Shown: positions 1 through 8,823 of the stretch, piece after piece
Layout: every line of letters starts with the position of its first letter
Numbering within the stretch: the stretch's first letter is position 1
Assembly: GCA_018241965.1 (NCBI GenBank)
Contig: JAFECS010000030.1
Span: 1-40,959 of the forward strand
Direction: 5' to 3'
Source of the DNA: Pseudomonadota bacterium
GTDB lineage: Bacteria > Pseudomonadota > Gammaproteobacteria > Berkiellales > Berkiellaceae
Length of the DNA: 40,959 nt
The notes under the pieces: generated by a model
Told to the model about the DNA's origin: nothing
The model's database searches: none
Seen by the model: the letters and a program-made list of their open reading frames with translations, nothing else
Translations under genes and position numbers: made by a program

Positions 1-22
1 TCGAGTCCCGTCCGCTCCGCCA
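1..22 (+). tRNA. tRNA-Asp, 3' end only (cut by window edge)
   Basis: The first 22 bases read as the end of a tRNA: T-loop remainder TCGAGT, T-stem 3' strand CCCGT, acceptor 3' strand CCGCTCC, discriminator G and an encoded CCA at 20-22. Apart from one base in the acceptor stem this matches the 3' end of E. coli tRNA-Asp(GUC). Its position just before ppiD is common in Legionella-like genomes, where tRNA genes lie between hupB and ppiD. The anticodon lies outside the window, so the Asp identity rests on this 3' end only. Confidence 0.8.
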
Positions 23-70
23 ACCTACGCTCTTTACGAGCCTGGTATTTCATCTTTTGAGGAACAAGCG

Positions 71-1969
71 ATGCTGCAAAGCTTAAGGGATAAAGCACAA
101 GGTTGGATTGCTTGGATCATCATTGGGATGATTGCCATCACCTTTATCCTATTTGGCACAGAAAACTTTTTTAAGAGTGGGCGTGACAACACCGTCGCAG
201 ATGTCCAAGGTACGCCAATTAGTGTTCAAGAATTGGATATGGCTTATAAACGCTATTTAAACCAGGCGGGTAATGAATCTGTTGCCAAGCTTGATCCTAC
301 TTTCGTCAAAAAAGAAATTCTGCAGTCGATGATTGATGAAACCATCATGATGTCTGATGCCAAAAAAATAGGTCTAACGATAAGCCAGCAACGCATTGGA
401 TTAATGTTAAATAGCATTCCTTTTTTCATCAAAGATGGTCATTTTTCAGAAGATGCCTATGCGCGTTTTTTAATGAACACAGGCTACACCGATAAAAGTT
501 TTCAAAGTTATATCAAAACAGCTCTGATTAAACAGCAATTAGAGCAAGGGCTGATGCAAACCTCATTTTCTTTGCCGAGTGATTTAGATACTTTAGTTAA
601 ATATATTTTACAAAAGAGAGATTTTAGGTTTTTAACTATCGACAGAGCAGCTTTGGAAAAGGATATTGTTTTAAAAGACGATGAGATCAAAGCTTATTAT
701 GAAAAGCATCTCAACGATTTTAAAACAGAAGAACAAGTCGCTGTAGAATATGTTGTTTTGTCTTTACAGAAATTGATGGATGAGTATCAACCAACAGAAG
801 AAGAAATCCAGGCCTATTATCATGAAAATGCAGCCTTGTTTAATGACCCAGAAAGGGTGCAAGTAGCGCATATTTTGATATCTGTTCCTAAAAATGCCGA
901 TGAAAAAACTTTTAAAGCTGCAAATGAACGAATTTTAGATATTCAAAATCGCCTTAAAAAAGGAGAATCATTTGAATCCTTAGCCAAAAGCTTGTCTGAC
1001 GATAAAACAAGTGCGGTTAATGGGGGTAAGCTAGAATGGATCTCTAAAGGAGAAATGATCCCGGAATTTGAAAAAAGCGCATTTGCCTTAGCAAACAAAG
1101 GCGATGTGAGTGAGCCCGTGCATACTGAATTTGGCTTACATCTTATAAAACTTCTTGATAAACAAAAAGCAAAATCAAAATCCTTTGATACTGTCAAAGA
1201 TGATATTGTGGCTAAAATGAAGCATGAAAGCGCACAAGAGAAGTTTGCTACACTTGCAGATAACATGAACGATTTGGCTTTTGATCATGCAGATTCTTTG
1301 CAGCCAATTGTAGATAAATTGGGAATTAAGATAGAAAAATCCGATTATTTTACCAAAACGGCTGGCCCCAAAGAAAAAATATTACAAAATGCTTTGGTCA
1401 CAACCGCGGCTTTCAATCCTAATGTTAAAGACGATAAAAATAACAGTGATCTGATAAAACTTGATCCAGAAAACTACCTTGTTTTGCGTGTTTCAAATGT
1501 TATTGCATCTAAACAAAAACCTCTTGAAGAAGTTAAAAGTGAGATTGTGAAAACCTTGCTGTTTGATAAATCCACACTTGAGGCCAAAACCAAGGCAACG
1601 AGCCTGTTGGACAAAATTACCAAGAACAATATGCCACTTGACAAAGTACAGTCTGAATTTAGCTGGTCAACTGCAACCGATGTGTCGCGTTCAAGTTCTA
1701 AAGCCCAACCGGATCTGGTGGAAGCTGCTTTTGGCATGGCTTACCCTACAGATAAGGGTAGTTTTAAGCTCGTTCAGCTTGAAAATGGTGATTATGCGAT
1801 TGTTTGGCTAACTAAAGTGGTCGATGGTGATATGTCTAAGCTATCTGCCCAAGAAAAAGAAAGCTTTAATGATCAACTATCAAAACATTTTGGTGAGCTT
1901 GAGTTTGCCCTTTATGCGACAGAGCTGCTCAAAGAGGCCAAGGTTCAGAAGTATTTGGATAAGCTGTAA
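71..1969 (+). CDS. ppiD: Periplasmic peptidyl-prolyl isomerase PpiD
   Basis: PpiD is an inner-membrane-anchored periplasmic chaperone with a parvulin-type prolyl isomerase domain that helps proteins emerging from the Sec translocon to fold. The 632-residue product has the usual family length (about 620). It shows a short cytoplasmic start, one membrane helix at about 13-29, a SurA-like N-terminal chaperone region, and a parvulin domain at about 262-365 beginning VAHILISVP and including the NGGKLEW and FGLHLIKL stretches. A C-terminal chaperone-like part follows. The ATG is preceded by GAGGAA at a good distance. It follows a tRNA-Asp gene and is probably transcribed alone or with upstream genes; a palindromic repeat lies behind it. 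Confidence 0.93.
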   Translation: MLQSLRDKAQGWIAWIIIGMIAITFILFGTENFFKSGRDNTVADVQGTPISVQELDMAYKRYLNQAGNESVAKLDPTFVKKEILQSMIDETIMMSDAKKIGLTISQQRIGLMLNSIPFFIKDGHFSEDAYARFLMNTGYTDKSFQSYIKTALIKQQLEQGLMQTSFSLPSDLDTLVKYILQKRDFRFLTIDRAALEKDIVLKDDEIKAYYEKHLNDFKTEEQVAVEYVVLSLQKLMDEYQPTEEEIQAYYHENAALFNDPERVQVAHILISVPKNADEKTFKAANERILDIQNRLKKGESFESLAKSLSDDKTSAVNGGKLEWISKGEMIPEFEKSAFALANKGDVSEPVHTEFGLHLIKLLDKQKAKSKSFDTVKDDIVAKMKHESAQEKFATLADNMNDLAFDHADSLQPIVDKLGIKIEKSDYFTKTAGPKEKILQNALVTTAAFNPNVKDDKNNSDLIKLDPENYLVLRVSNVIASKQKPLEEVKSEIVKTLLFDKSTLEAKTKATSLLDKITKNNMPLDKVQSEFSWSTATDVSRSSSKAQPDLVEAAFGMAYPTDKGSFKLVQLENGDYAIVWLTKVVDGDMSKLSAQEKESFNDQLSKHFGELEFALYATELLKEAKVQKYLDKL

Positions 1970-1984
1970 CCCACCGCTAATGGA

Positions 1985-2063
1985 TTCTTTGTAGGGGCGC
2001 ATCCTGCGCCCTATAAAACTAAGAATTGATGGGCGCATACAGGATGCGCCCCTACAACAAGAA
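1985..2063. repeat. REP-like palindromic doublet
   Basis: A perfect 16-base inverted repeat, GTAGGGGCGCATCCTG at 1991-2006 and its reverse complement at 2040-2055, encloses 33 bases. Each arm region also forms its own small hairpin: GGGCGCA/TGCGCCC at 1995-2011 and again at 2031-2051. Flanking TTCTT and AAGAA extend the outer symmetry imperfectly. The GC-rich hairpins stand out from AT-rich surroundings. This layout (two small hairpins facing each other) is typical of REP/BIME elements moved by RAYT-type transposases. It may also stop transcription after ppiD. Confidence 0.75.
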
Positions 2064-2072
2064 TTTCTATTA

Positions 2073-2101
2073 CTCTCTTTATTTCTAATCCCACCTATAA
2101 T
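2073..2101 (+). promoter_or_regulatory. Possible promoter of the peptide transporter operon
   Basis: A consensus TATAAT lies at 2096-2101, about 42 bases before the GTG start of the binding-protein gene. No good -35 hexamer is seen at the expected distance (CTCTCT at 2073-2078), so the call rests on the -10 element and on position behind the REP-like element. Confidence 0.35.
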
Positions 2102-2142
2102 AAATATATCGAATAGAGCCTGAATGCCAAGGAAGACATTCT

Positions 2143-4353
2143 GTGTTGGGTAAATTACAATTAGTTTTGATTTTATCCTGTATGCTACTTTCCCAAGGCT
2201 GTGACAAGGGAATGTGGAACAATCCTTATCCTGAAAGTGATGCTACAGAAAATGCGCTATATACCTCTTTTACCGAACGTCCCAAGCATCTTGACCCAGC
2301 TATTTCCTATAACGCCGATGAATGGATTTTTATTAACCAAATCTATGAGCCACCGCTTCAGTACCATTATTTAAAACGACCCTATACGCTTGTTCCATTA
2401 ATCGCCACCCAAATGCCACAAATTCGGTATTTAGACAAAAATAATGTGCCCCTAAAAGAAAATGCTGCTATCCAAGATATTGCTTATAGTGTTTATACCA
2501 TTCACATCCAACCTGGGGTGATGTATCAACAACATCCGGCGTTTGTTAAAAAAGAGGGGACGGATGAATTTTTGTATCATGCTTTAACCAAAGATGATGT
2601 TAAACACAAACACAGTATTCTTGATTTTGAAAAAACCGCTACACGTGAATTGGTTGCCGAAGATTATGTTTATCAAATTAAAAGGTTAGCTGATCCTACT
2701 TTAAATTCACCTGTTTTAGGATTAATGGAAAATTATGTGGTGGATATAAAAGCACTTTCAAAAACGATTAAAGACAAATATGCCACGCTTGGCGCGACAC
2801 CCGATGAGCTGCCCTTTTTAGACTTACGAGATATACCCTTTGAAGGTGCTAAAGCTATTGATAAGTATACTTACGAAATAAAAGTATTGGGGAAATCTCC
2901 GCAGTTTATGTATTGGCTTGCCATGCCATTTTATGCCCCCATGCCATGGGAAGCGATTGCCTTTTATTCGCAAAAGGTACTGCTTGAAAAAAACATTTCA
3001 TTAGATTGGTATCCAGTGGGGACAGGACCTTTTACATTAAGTAAAAATAACCCCAACTTAGAAATGATTTTAGAAAAAAATCCCACTTTTCATGGTGAGA
3101 CTTACCCTAGCGAAGGTGAACCCGGTGATGAAAAATTGGGTTTATTAAAAATGGCTGGCAAGCCCATCCCGTTTTTAGACAAAATTGTTTTTATTCTAGA
3201 AAAAGAAAGCATTCCCTATTGGAGTAAATTCTTACAAGGCTATTATGATCAATCTGGGGTGAGTGCTGAAAATTACGATCAAGTGTTAAATGCTGGCGCC
3301 TCAGGTAACATGACATTAACCAAAGAATTGGTTGATAAAGGGATCCGCTTAAGTACATCCGTGCAGCCCAGTAGTTTTTATTGGGGCTTTAATATGACCG
3401 ATGATGTTGTCGGAGGATATAGTGCTAAGCAGAAAAAGTTACGCCAAGCTATCTCCATTGCGGTAGATGTGGAAGAATATATTAATATTTTCTTAAATGG
3501 CAATGGATTTGCAGCGCAAGGGCCTTTGCCGCCCTCTATATTTGGTTATAGTGATGATCTTGATGCTAAAAATCCTTATGTTTATGACATTAATCCAAAA
3601 CAAAATACCGTTGAACGCAAATCACTTCTTGAAGCAAAGAAATTATTAAAAGAAGCAGGTTTCCCTGAGGGGCGCGACCCCAAAACTGGTCAGCCATTAG
3701 TGCTTTACTATGATGCGATTGTTACCAGCGGCCCTGAATCACAATCACAATTTTCCTGGTTTCGTAAGCAATTTAAAAAGTTAGGCATAGAATTGGTGGT
3801 GCGCGCAACCCAATATAATCGCTTTCAAGATAAAATGCACAATGGTGATTTTCAAATATTCTTCTGGGGGTGGAATGCCGATTACCCCGATCCTGAAAAT
3901 TTCTTCTTTTTGCTCTATGGTAAAAACAGCAAAATTAAAATAGATGGCGAAAATGCCAGCAATTATGAAAATCCGACATTTGATGCTTTATATGAAAAAA
4001 TGAAAAGTATGGATAATACGGAAGAAAGGGCTCAAATCATCTCCAAAATGATCAAGATAGCTCAAGAAGATGCTCCTTGGATCTGGGGTTTTCACCCAAA
4101 AATTTATGCTTTACGTCAAGGATGGGTTGCCCCCTTTAAACCCAATGCGATGTCAAGAAACACGCTAAAATATATGGCTATCTCACCTAGCTTAAGAGAC
4201 AAACAACGAAAAGCATGGAATAGCCCCATTTTGTGGCCATTATTGTTAATAGGATTGACGGGCGCTGTATTTTGCATTCCAGCATGTATAGGCTATTGGC
4301 GTAAAGTCCACCAACCTTTGGTGCTCAAAAAAGCTAAAGCGTTAAAGGAGTAA
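2143..4353 (+). CDS. Peptide ABC transporter substrate-binding lipoprotein (SBP family 5)
   Basis: This is the extracytoplasmic solute-binding component of an oligopeptide/dipeptide-type ABC importer. The 736-residue product begins with a lipoprotein-type signal peptide whose cysteine is residue 20 (…LLSQGC). Family-5 features follow, including LDPAISYNADEW near the start of the mature protein, VGTGPF in the middle, and a long C-terminal lobe with FFWGWNADYPDPENF. It is longer than usual (about 500-600) and ends with an extra hydrophobic segment at about 700-722, which would add a membrane anchor rarely seen in this family. The start is GTG with AAGGAAG 7 bases upstream. It heads a four-gene transporter operon, and the permease gene starts 7 bases after its stop. 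The substrate cannot be read from sequence. Confidence 0.88.
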   Translation: MLGKLQLVLILSCMLLSQGCDKGMWNNPYPESDATENALYTSFTERPKHLDPAISYNADEWIFINQIYEPPLQYHYLKRPYTLVPLIATQMPQIRYLDKNNVPLKENAAIQDIAYSVYTIHIQPGVMYQQHPAFVKKEGTDEFLYHALTKDDVKHKHSILDFEKTATRELVAEDYVYQIKRLADPTLNSPVLGLMENYVVDIKALSKTIKDKYATLGATPDELPFLDLRDIPFEGAKAIDKYTYEIKVLGKSPQFMYWLAMPFYAPMPWEAIAFYSQKVLLEKNISLDWYPVGTGPFTLSKNNPNLEMILEKNPTFHGETYPSEGEPGDEKLGLLKMAGKPIPFLDKIVFILEKESIPYWSKFLQGYYDQSGVSAENYDQVLNAGASGNMTLTKELVDKGIRLSTSVQPSSFYWGFNMTDDVVGGYSAKQKKLRQAISIAVDVEEYINIFLNGNGFAAQGPLPPSIFGYSDDLDAKNPYVYDINPKQNTVERKSLLEAKKLLKEAGFPEGRDPKTGQPLVLYYDAIVTSGPESQSQFSWFRKQFKKLGIELVVRATQYNRFQDKMHNGDFQIFFWGWNADYPDPENFFFLLYGKNSKIKIDGENASNYENPTFDALYEKMKSMDNTEERAQIISKMIKIAQEDAPWIWGFHPKIYALRQGWVAPFKPNAMSRNTLKYMAISPSLRDKQRKAWNSPILWPLLLIGLTGAVFCIPACIGYWRKVHQPLVLKKAKALKE

Positions 4354-4359
4354 ACAAAA

Positions 4360-5337
4360 GTGTTTGCTTATATTATTCGCCGATTTTTATTTATGATCCC
4401 CATACTAGTGGGTGTAAATTTATTGACCTTTGCTTTGTTCTTTTTAGTGAACACCCCAGATGATATGGCGCGTGTTCATCTTGGGCAAAAACATGTCACC
4501 AAAGAGGCCATTGAGAATTGGAAGCATCATCATGGGTATGATAAACCCTTGTTTTATAATAAAGAGTTACAAGCTGAAGATAAAATTACCAATACGATTT
4601 TCTATCAAAAGTCCTTGCGCTTATTTGCCTTTGACTTTGGTTTTTCTGATGCAGGTCGTGATATTGGTTATGATATTTCCCAAAGAATGTGGCCGAGTCT
4701 TGCAATTGCCATTCCGAGCCTAATTGTTGGGCTTTTATTTAATATATCAATTGCATTGATGATGATATTTTTTAGATATAGCTATCTAGATACACTTGGC
4801 ATGGTGCTTTGTGTCATGATGATGTCTATCTCAGGATTATTTTATATTATTGGTGGGCAATATCTAATAGCAAAGCTGCTCTTACTGGTACCCATTTCAG
4901 GATATATTCCAGGATGGCAGATAGGTAAATTTCTTCTCCTGCCAGTTTTAGTGGGTATTATCAGTGGTATTGGCGCAGGAGTACGCTGGTATAGAACGTT
5001 ATTTTTAGAAGAAGCCAGTAAGGATTATGTTAGAACCGCACGCGCTAAAGGACTTAAAGAATCTATTGTCTTATTTAAGCATATTTTAGTGAATGCGTTG
5101 ATACCTATTTTGACCGGGGTAGTAGCGCTGTTACCATTACTATTTTTAGGGAGCCTACTCACAGAATCATTTTTTGGGATCCCTGGCTTAGGCAGTTATA
5201 CCATTGATGCCATTGGGCAACAAGACTTTGCTATCGTACGCTCAATTGTGTTTCTGGGATCATTTCTTTATATCGTTGGCTTATTAATGACAGATGTTTC
5301 TTACACCATGGTTGATCCACGGGTTAGGTTAAACTAA
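4360..5337 (+). CDS. Peptide ABC transporter permease, DppB/OppB type
   Basis: First membrane subunit of the peptide importer. The 325-residue protein has the normal family length and about six membrane helices (roughly 10-30, 118-137, 145-165, 190-208, 247-270 and 295-315). The coupling-loop (EAA) segment at about 217-240 reads EEASKDYVRTARAKGLKES, the contact site for the ATPase. The GTG start at 4360 has AAAGGAG at 4344-4350. The gene lies 6 bases after the binding-protein gene, and its stop codon directly abuts the ATG of the second permease, so the operon is translationally tight. Confidence 0.92.
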   Translation: MFAYIIRRFLFMIPILVGVNLLTFALFFLVNTPDDMARVHLGQKHVTKEAIENWKHHHGYDKPLFYNKELQAEDKITNTIFYQKSLRLFAFDFGFSDAGRDIGYDISQRMWPSLAIAIPSLIVGLLFNISIALMMIFFRYSYLDTLGMVLCVMMMSISGLFYIIGGQYLIAKLLLLVPISGYIPGWQIGKFLLLPVLVGIISGIGAGVRWYRTLFLEEASKDYVRTARAKGLKESIVLFKHILVNALIPILTGVVALLPLLFLGSLLTESFFGIPGLGSYTIDAIGQQDFAIVRSIVFLGSFLYIVGLLMTDVSYTMVDPRVRLN

Positions 5338-6735
5338 ATGACATTTACAACATTGTGGTCTGACGTATTAATTTATATTCTGCTGTTTTTGAGCTTTGTG
5401 CTGATTGTACAAATCGTCAAACAGCCTCACTTACGTCAACGATGGCGTAAGATCCTCTATAAGCCATTGAATATTACGGCAGTGATTGTTTTAAGCTTTT
5501 ATGTGTTCATTGGTTTATTAGATACCATTCATTTTAAAGAAACTACCACTGAAGCACATTTAAACACCAATGGCATGGTTAGTGTTTTAGACAAACTCCT
5601 CATGCCTTTGATTGTGAATACCGAAAAAACATATTCAGCACCATTTGCTACGCATGCTTTTGTCAAAGAAAACATTAAGCTTCCCGATGATGGCGTTATT
5701 CGGGATTATCCGCGCCTCAAATTTGGTGGGGCACATTTAAAAGATACCACGCTAAAGTGGCAAGATATTGGTAAACGATTTACCCAAATTATTCTGCAAA
5801 CACTCATTTTATGGGCGGCTTTTAGTGTGCTCATGCTATTTTATGCTTGCCGTAAACATAAAATTTCATGGGAGGAATATAGCGCTAAAGTATTACACGG
5901 GCAGATGGCTTTTCCATGGCGTGCCTTTTTGGGAACGATTGGATTAATTATCTTCTTTGTGTGTTTTACTCGCGGGTTTATGGACTATTATCATATCTTG
6001 GGTACGAATGAAGTTGGAGAAGATGTTCTATATCAAACCTTAAAGAGTATCCGAACTGGGTTAGTGATAGGCACTTTAACAACATTAATTACTTTACCCT
6101 TTGCTATTTTGTTTGGCATTATGGCAGGTTACTTCAGAGGCAGAGTTGATGACGCTATTCAATATGTATATACCACACTAAGCTCTATACCGGCTGTTTT
6201 ATTAATTGCAGCGGCAGTTTTAGTCTTACAAGTGGTTATGGATAACCATAGTGACTGGTTTGAAACAGTTGCACATCGCACCGATGCTAGGCTTTTGGCA
6301 TTATGCGCAATTTTGGGGATTACCAGTTGGACCGGACTTTGTCGACTGTTGCGTGGTGAAACGCTCAAAATTTGTGAAATGGATTTTGTCTTAGCTGCTC
6401 GTTCTTTAGGTTCATCCCATGGGGCAATCATCTTAAAACACTTATTACCTAATGTTTTTCATATCATTCTCATTACAGTAGTTTTAGATTTTAGCGGTCT
6501 GGTGCTTGCTGAGGCGGTTTTATCGTACGTTGGGGTTGGGGTAGATCCGGCATCCTTTAGCTGGGGTACCATGATTAATAGTGCCCGCTTGGAAATGGCG
6601 CGCCAGCCTGTTGTGTGGTGGTGTTTAGCTGCTGCCTTCGTCTTTATGTTTGTGTTGGTTTTGGCTGCCAATATATTTTCGGATGCCGTACGCGATGCTT
6701 TTGATCCCAGGGCCCACCTTGAAGGCAATAAATGA
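5338..6735 (+). CDS. Peptide ABC transporter permease, DppC/OppC type, with N-terminal extension
   Basis: Second membrane subunit of the importer. The typical DppC core starts late: the conserved HILGTNEVGEDVLYQ segment is at about 219-233 (near residue 70-90 in ordinary family members), and the EAA coupling loop, FVLAARSLGSSHGAIILKH, is at about 350-368. The protein is 465 residues against the usual 280-340. The additional 140-150 N-terminal residues include two further hydrophobic helices (about 8-28 and 43-62), a loop of about 80 residues, and a helix at about 146-170. The ATG follows the previous stop with no gap. The role of the extension is unknown; it may hold the binding protein close to the channel. 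Confidence 0.9.
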   Translation: MTFTTLWSDVLIYILLFLSFVLIVQIVKQPHLRQRWRKILYKPLNITAVIVLSFYVFIGLLDTIHFKETTTEAHLNTNGMVSVLDKLLMPLIVNTEKTYSAPFATHAFVKENIKLPDDGVIRDYPRLKFGGAHLKDTTLKWQDIGKRFTQIILQTLILWAAFSVLMLFYACRKHKISWEEYSAKVLHGQMAFPWRAFLGTIGLIIFFVCFTRGFMDYYHILGTNEVGEDVLYQTLKSIRTGLVIGTLTTLITLPFAILFGIMAGYFRGRVDDAIQYVYTTLSSIPAVLLIAAAVLVLQVVMDNHSDWFETVAHRTDARLLALCAILGITSWTGLCRLLRGETLKICEMDFVLAARSLGSSHGAIILKHLLPNVFHIILITVVLDFSGLVLAEAVLSYVGVGVDPASFSWGTMINSARLEMARQPVVWWCLAAAFVFMFVLVLAANIFSDAVRDAFDPRAHLEGNK

Positions 6736-8823
6736 ATGAAACCCTTGTTAACAGTTAAGAATTTAAGAGTTCAAATAAGTACACCTAATGGCATTATACA
6801 ACCTGTTGATGGTGTTGAGTTTGAGCTTTTTGCAGGTGAAATTTTCGCGCTCGTTGGTGAATCTGGTTGCGGTAAATCCATGACAGCTTTATCCATTAAT
6901 CGTCTTTTGCCAGATAATGCCTATTTATGTGAGGGGACAGAGATTTTCCTGGATGGGACCCCATTACATCAGCTTTCTGAAAATACCATGCGTGAAATTC
7001 GCAAAAATAAAATTGGTATGATTTTTCAAGATCCTTCCACAGCATTAAATCCGGTGTTAACCATCGGAGAGCAAGTGCTTGAAGCGCTAAATGGACGCAA
7101 TGGACATAAAAAAAGTACAAAAGAATTAAAAAGGGAAGTTTTGGATCTGCTTGATAAAGTGAGGCTCCCACACCCGCAAGCGATATTAAATCAATATCCA
7201 CATCAATTATCCGGTGGCTTAAAACAACGTGTGGTCATAGCGATGGCTTTAGCACAATCGCCCTCGCTTTTGATAGCAGATGAAGCCACAACAGCTTTAG
7301 ATGTAACGACACAAGCACAAGTATTAAGTTTATTGAAAGAATTAAATCAATCACTCAATATGGCCATTTTGCTGATTACGCATGATTTAGGCATTGTTGC
7401 CCAAATGGCAGATACGGTTGGTGTCATGTATGCGGGTCACCTTGTAGAAGTGGCAAATTCGGATGAATTTATGCAATCTTGCAAGCATCCTTATACTAAG
7501 CAATTATTTGCCGCCATGCCAGAACATACAAATCGCAATCATGAGCTTGCGGTGATCCCAGGTCAAGTGCCAAGATTAGATAAAACTTTTACACTTTGTC
7601 GCTTTAAAGATCGTTGTAAATATGTATTCAGTCAATGTGAACATGTCATTCCACCGTTTTTGGAAATTAAAACCACTCAAAAGGTCCGTTGTTTATGGTA
7701 TGATCAAACGGCGTTAAGAAAAATTCCTACTCCTCTACGTATTGAGGCCATTAACAAAAACAATACTGCTTATCAAGAAGAAGACGAGCGCTTTGATCAG
7801 GAACAATCAGATATAATATTAACAGTAAATGATTTGAAAGTTCACTTTCCCGTTAAAAAAGGCTTATTTAAGAAAACGATTGGGCACATTAAAGCAGTCG
7901 ATGGTGTCAATTTTCATTTAGAAGAAGGGAAGACATTAGCCTTAGTCGGAGAATCTGGATGTGGAAAAACGACAGTAGGAAAGGCCATTTTAAATTTGGT
8001 TGAAAATGCTCATGGTAAAGTCTTATTTGAAAATAATTCTGTTTTACATCTAAAGGGCAAAAAGCTTAAAAATCTGCGTGCGCAGATGCAAATGATATTT
8101 CAGGATCCATTCTCGTCGATGGACCCTCGTATGCGCATTAGCGAGATCATCGCAGAAGGTATGGTAGCGCTTGATATTGGCACAAACCAAGAGGAACGCC
8201 AAGAACGTATTAATGTATTATTAGAACAAGTGGGGTTACCCCTTAGTTTAAAAGAAAGATTTGCGCATGAACTTTCTGGGGGGCAACGTCAAAGAGTGGC
8301 GATTGCCAGAGCGTTGGCGGTTGGTGCCAGTTTGATTATTTGTGATGAACCAACAAGTGCCTTAGATGTTTCTGTCCAGGCCCAAATTCTGAATTTATTA
8401 AGATCCTTGCAAAATGATCTGGCTATTAGCTTACTCTTTATTACGCATAATATTAGCGTTGTTAATTATCTTGCTGACTACGTAGCGGTAATGTATTTGG
8501 GCCGAATTGTGGAATATGGCACCGTTCAACAAGTGCTACACTCTCCAAAACACCCTTATACCCAGGCCCTATTACAATCTGTGCCAAAGCTTCAACGTCA
8601 AGAAAGCTATTTTAAAACGGTTAAAGGTGAGCTGCCATCACCAATGCATCCCCCTAAAGGCTGTCATTTTTCTGCACGCTGCCCTTCTGTGCATGCTCGG
8701 TGCTTAGAAAAATATCCCGAAAATTACCCGATAAATGACACCCATCAGGTTAAATGCTATCTTTATTCACAAGAGGAAATATCAAAGGAGGCGCTTCATG
8801 AGCGACAAGTCGGACAGCGCTGA
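6736..8823 (+). CDS. Peptide ABC transporter, both ATPases fused in one polypeptide (DppD-DppF type)
   Basis: This 695-residue protein powers the importer and carries two nucleotide-binding domains in tandem, as in YejF. Domain 1 has Walker A GESGCGKS at 41-48, Q-loop Q98, signature LSGGLKQR at 158-165 (Gln to Leu inside the usual LSGGQ) and Walker B LLIADEA at 178-184. Domain 2 has GESGCGKT at 405-412, a canonical LSGGQRQRVAIARA and the Walker B segment LIICDEP. Each domain is followed by the cysteine-containing oligopeptide-transporter C-terminal module (C288, C294, C301, C319; and CHFSARCPSVHARC near the end). The ATG sits 1 base after the permease stop. The downstream regulator gene overlaps its end by 26 bases. 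Confidence 0.94.
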   Translation: MKPLLTVKNLRVQISTPNGIIQPVDGVEFELFAGEIFALVGESGCGKSMTALSINRLLPDNAYLCEGTEIFLDGTPLHQLSENTMREIRKNKIGMIFQDPSTALNPVLTIGEQVLEALNGRNGHKKSTKELKREVLDLLDKVRLPHPQAILNQYPHQLSGGLKQRVVIAMALAQSPSLLIADEATTALDVTTQAQVLSLLKELNQSLNMAILLITHDLGIVAQMADTVGVMYAGHLVEVANSDEFMQSCKHPYTKQLFAAMPEHTNRNHELAVIPGQVPRLDKTFTLCRFKDRCKYVFSQCEHVIPPFLEIKTTQKVRCLWYDQTALRKIPTPLRIEAINKNNTAYQEEDERFDQEQSDIILTVNDLKVHFPVKKGLFKKTIGHIKAVDGVNFHLEEGKTLALVGESGCGKTTVGKAILNLVENAHGKVLFENNSVLHLKGKKLKNLRAQMQMIFQDPFSSMDPRMRISEIIAEGMVALDIGTNQEERQERINVLLEQVGLPLSLKERFAHELSGGQRQRVAIARALAVGASLIICDEPTSALDVSVQAQILNLLRSLQNDLAISLLFITHNISVVNYLADYVAVMYLGRIVEYGTVQQVLHSPKHPYTQALLQSVPKLQRQESYFKTVKGELPSPMHPPKGCHFSARCPSVHARCLEKYPENYPINDTHQVKCYLYSQEEISKEALHERQVGQR

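Noticed and set aside
8735..8797. Longer N-terminus for the HDOD protein from the ATG at 8735
   Set aside because: The near-perfect AAAGGAGG before the ATG at 8798 decides the start; the extra residues are just the ATPase gene read in another frame.
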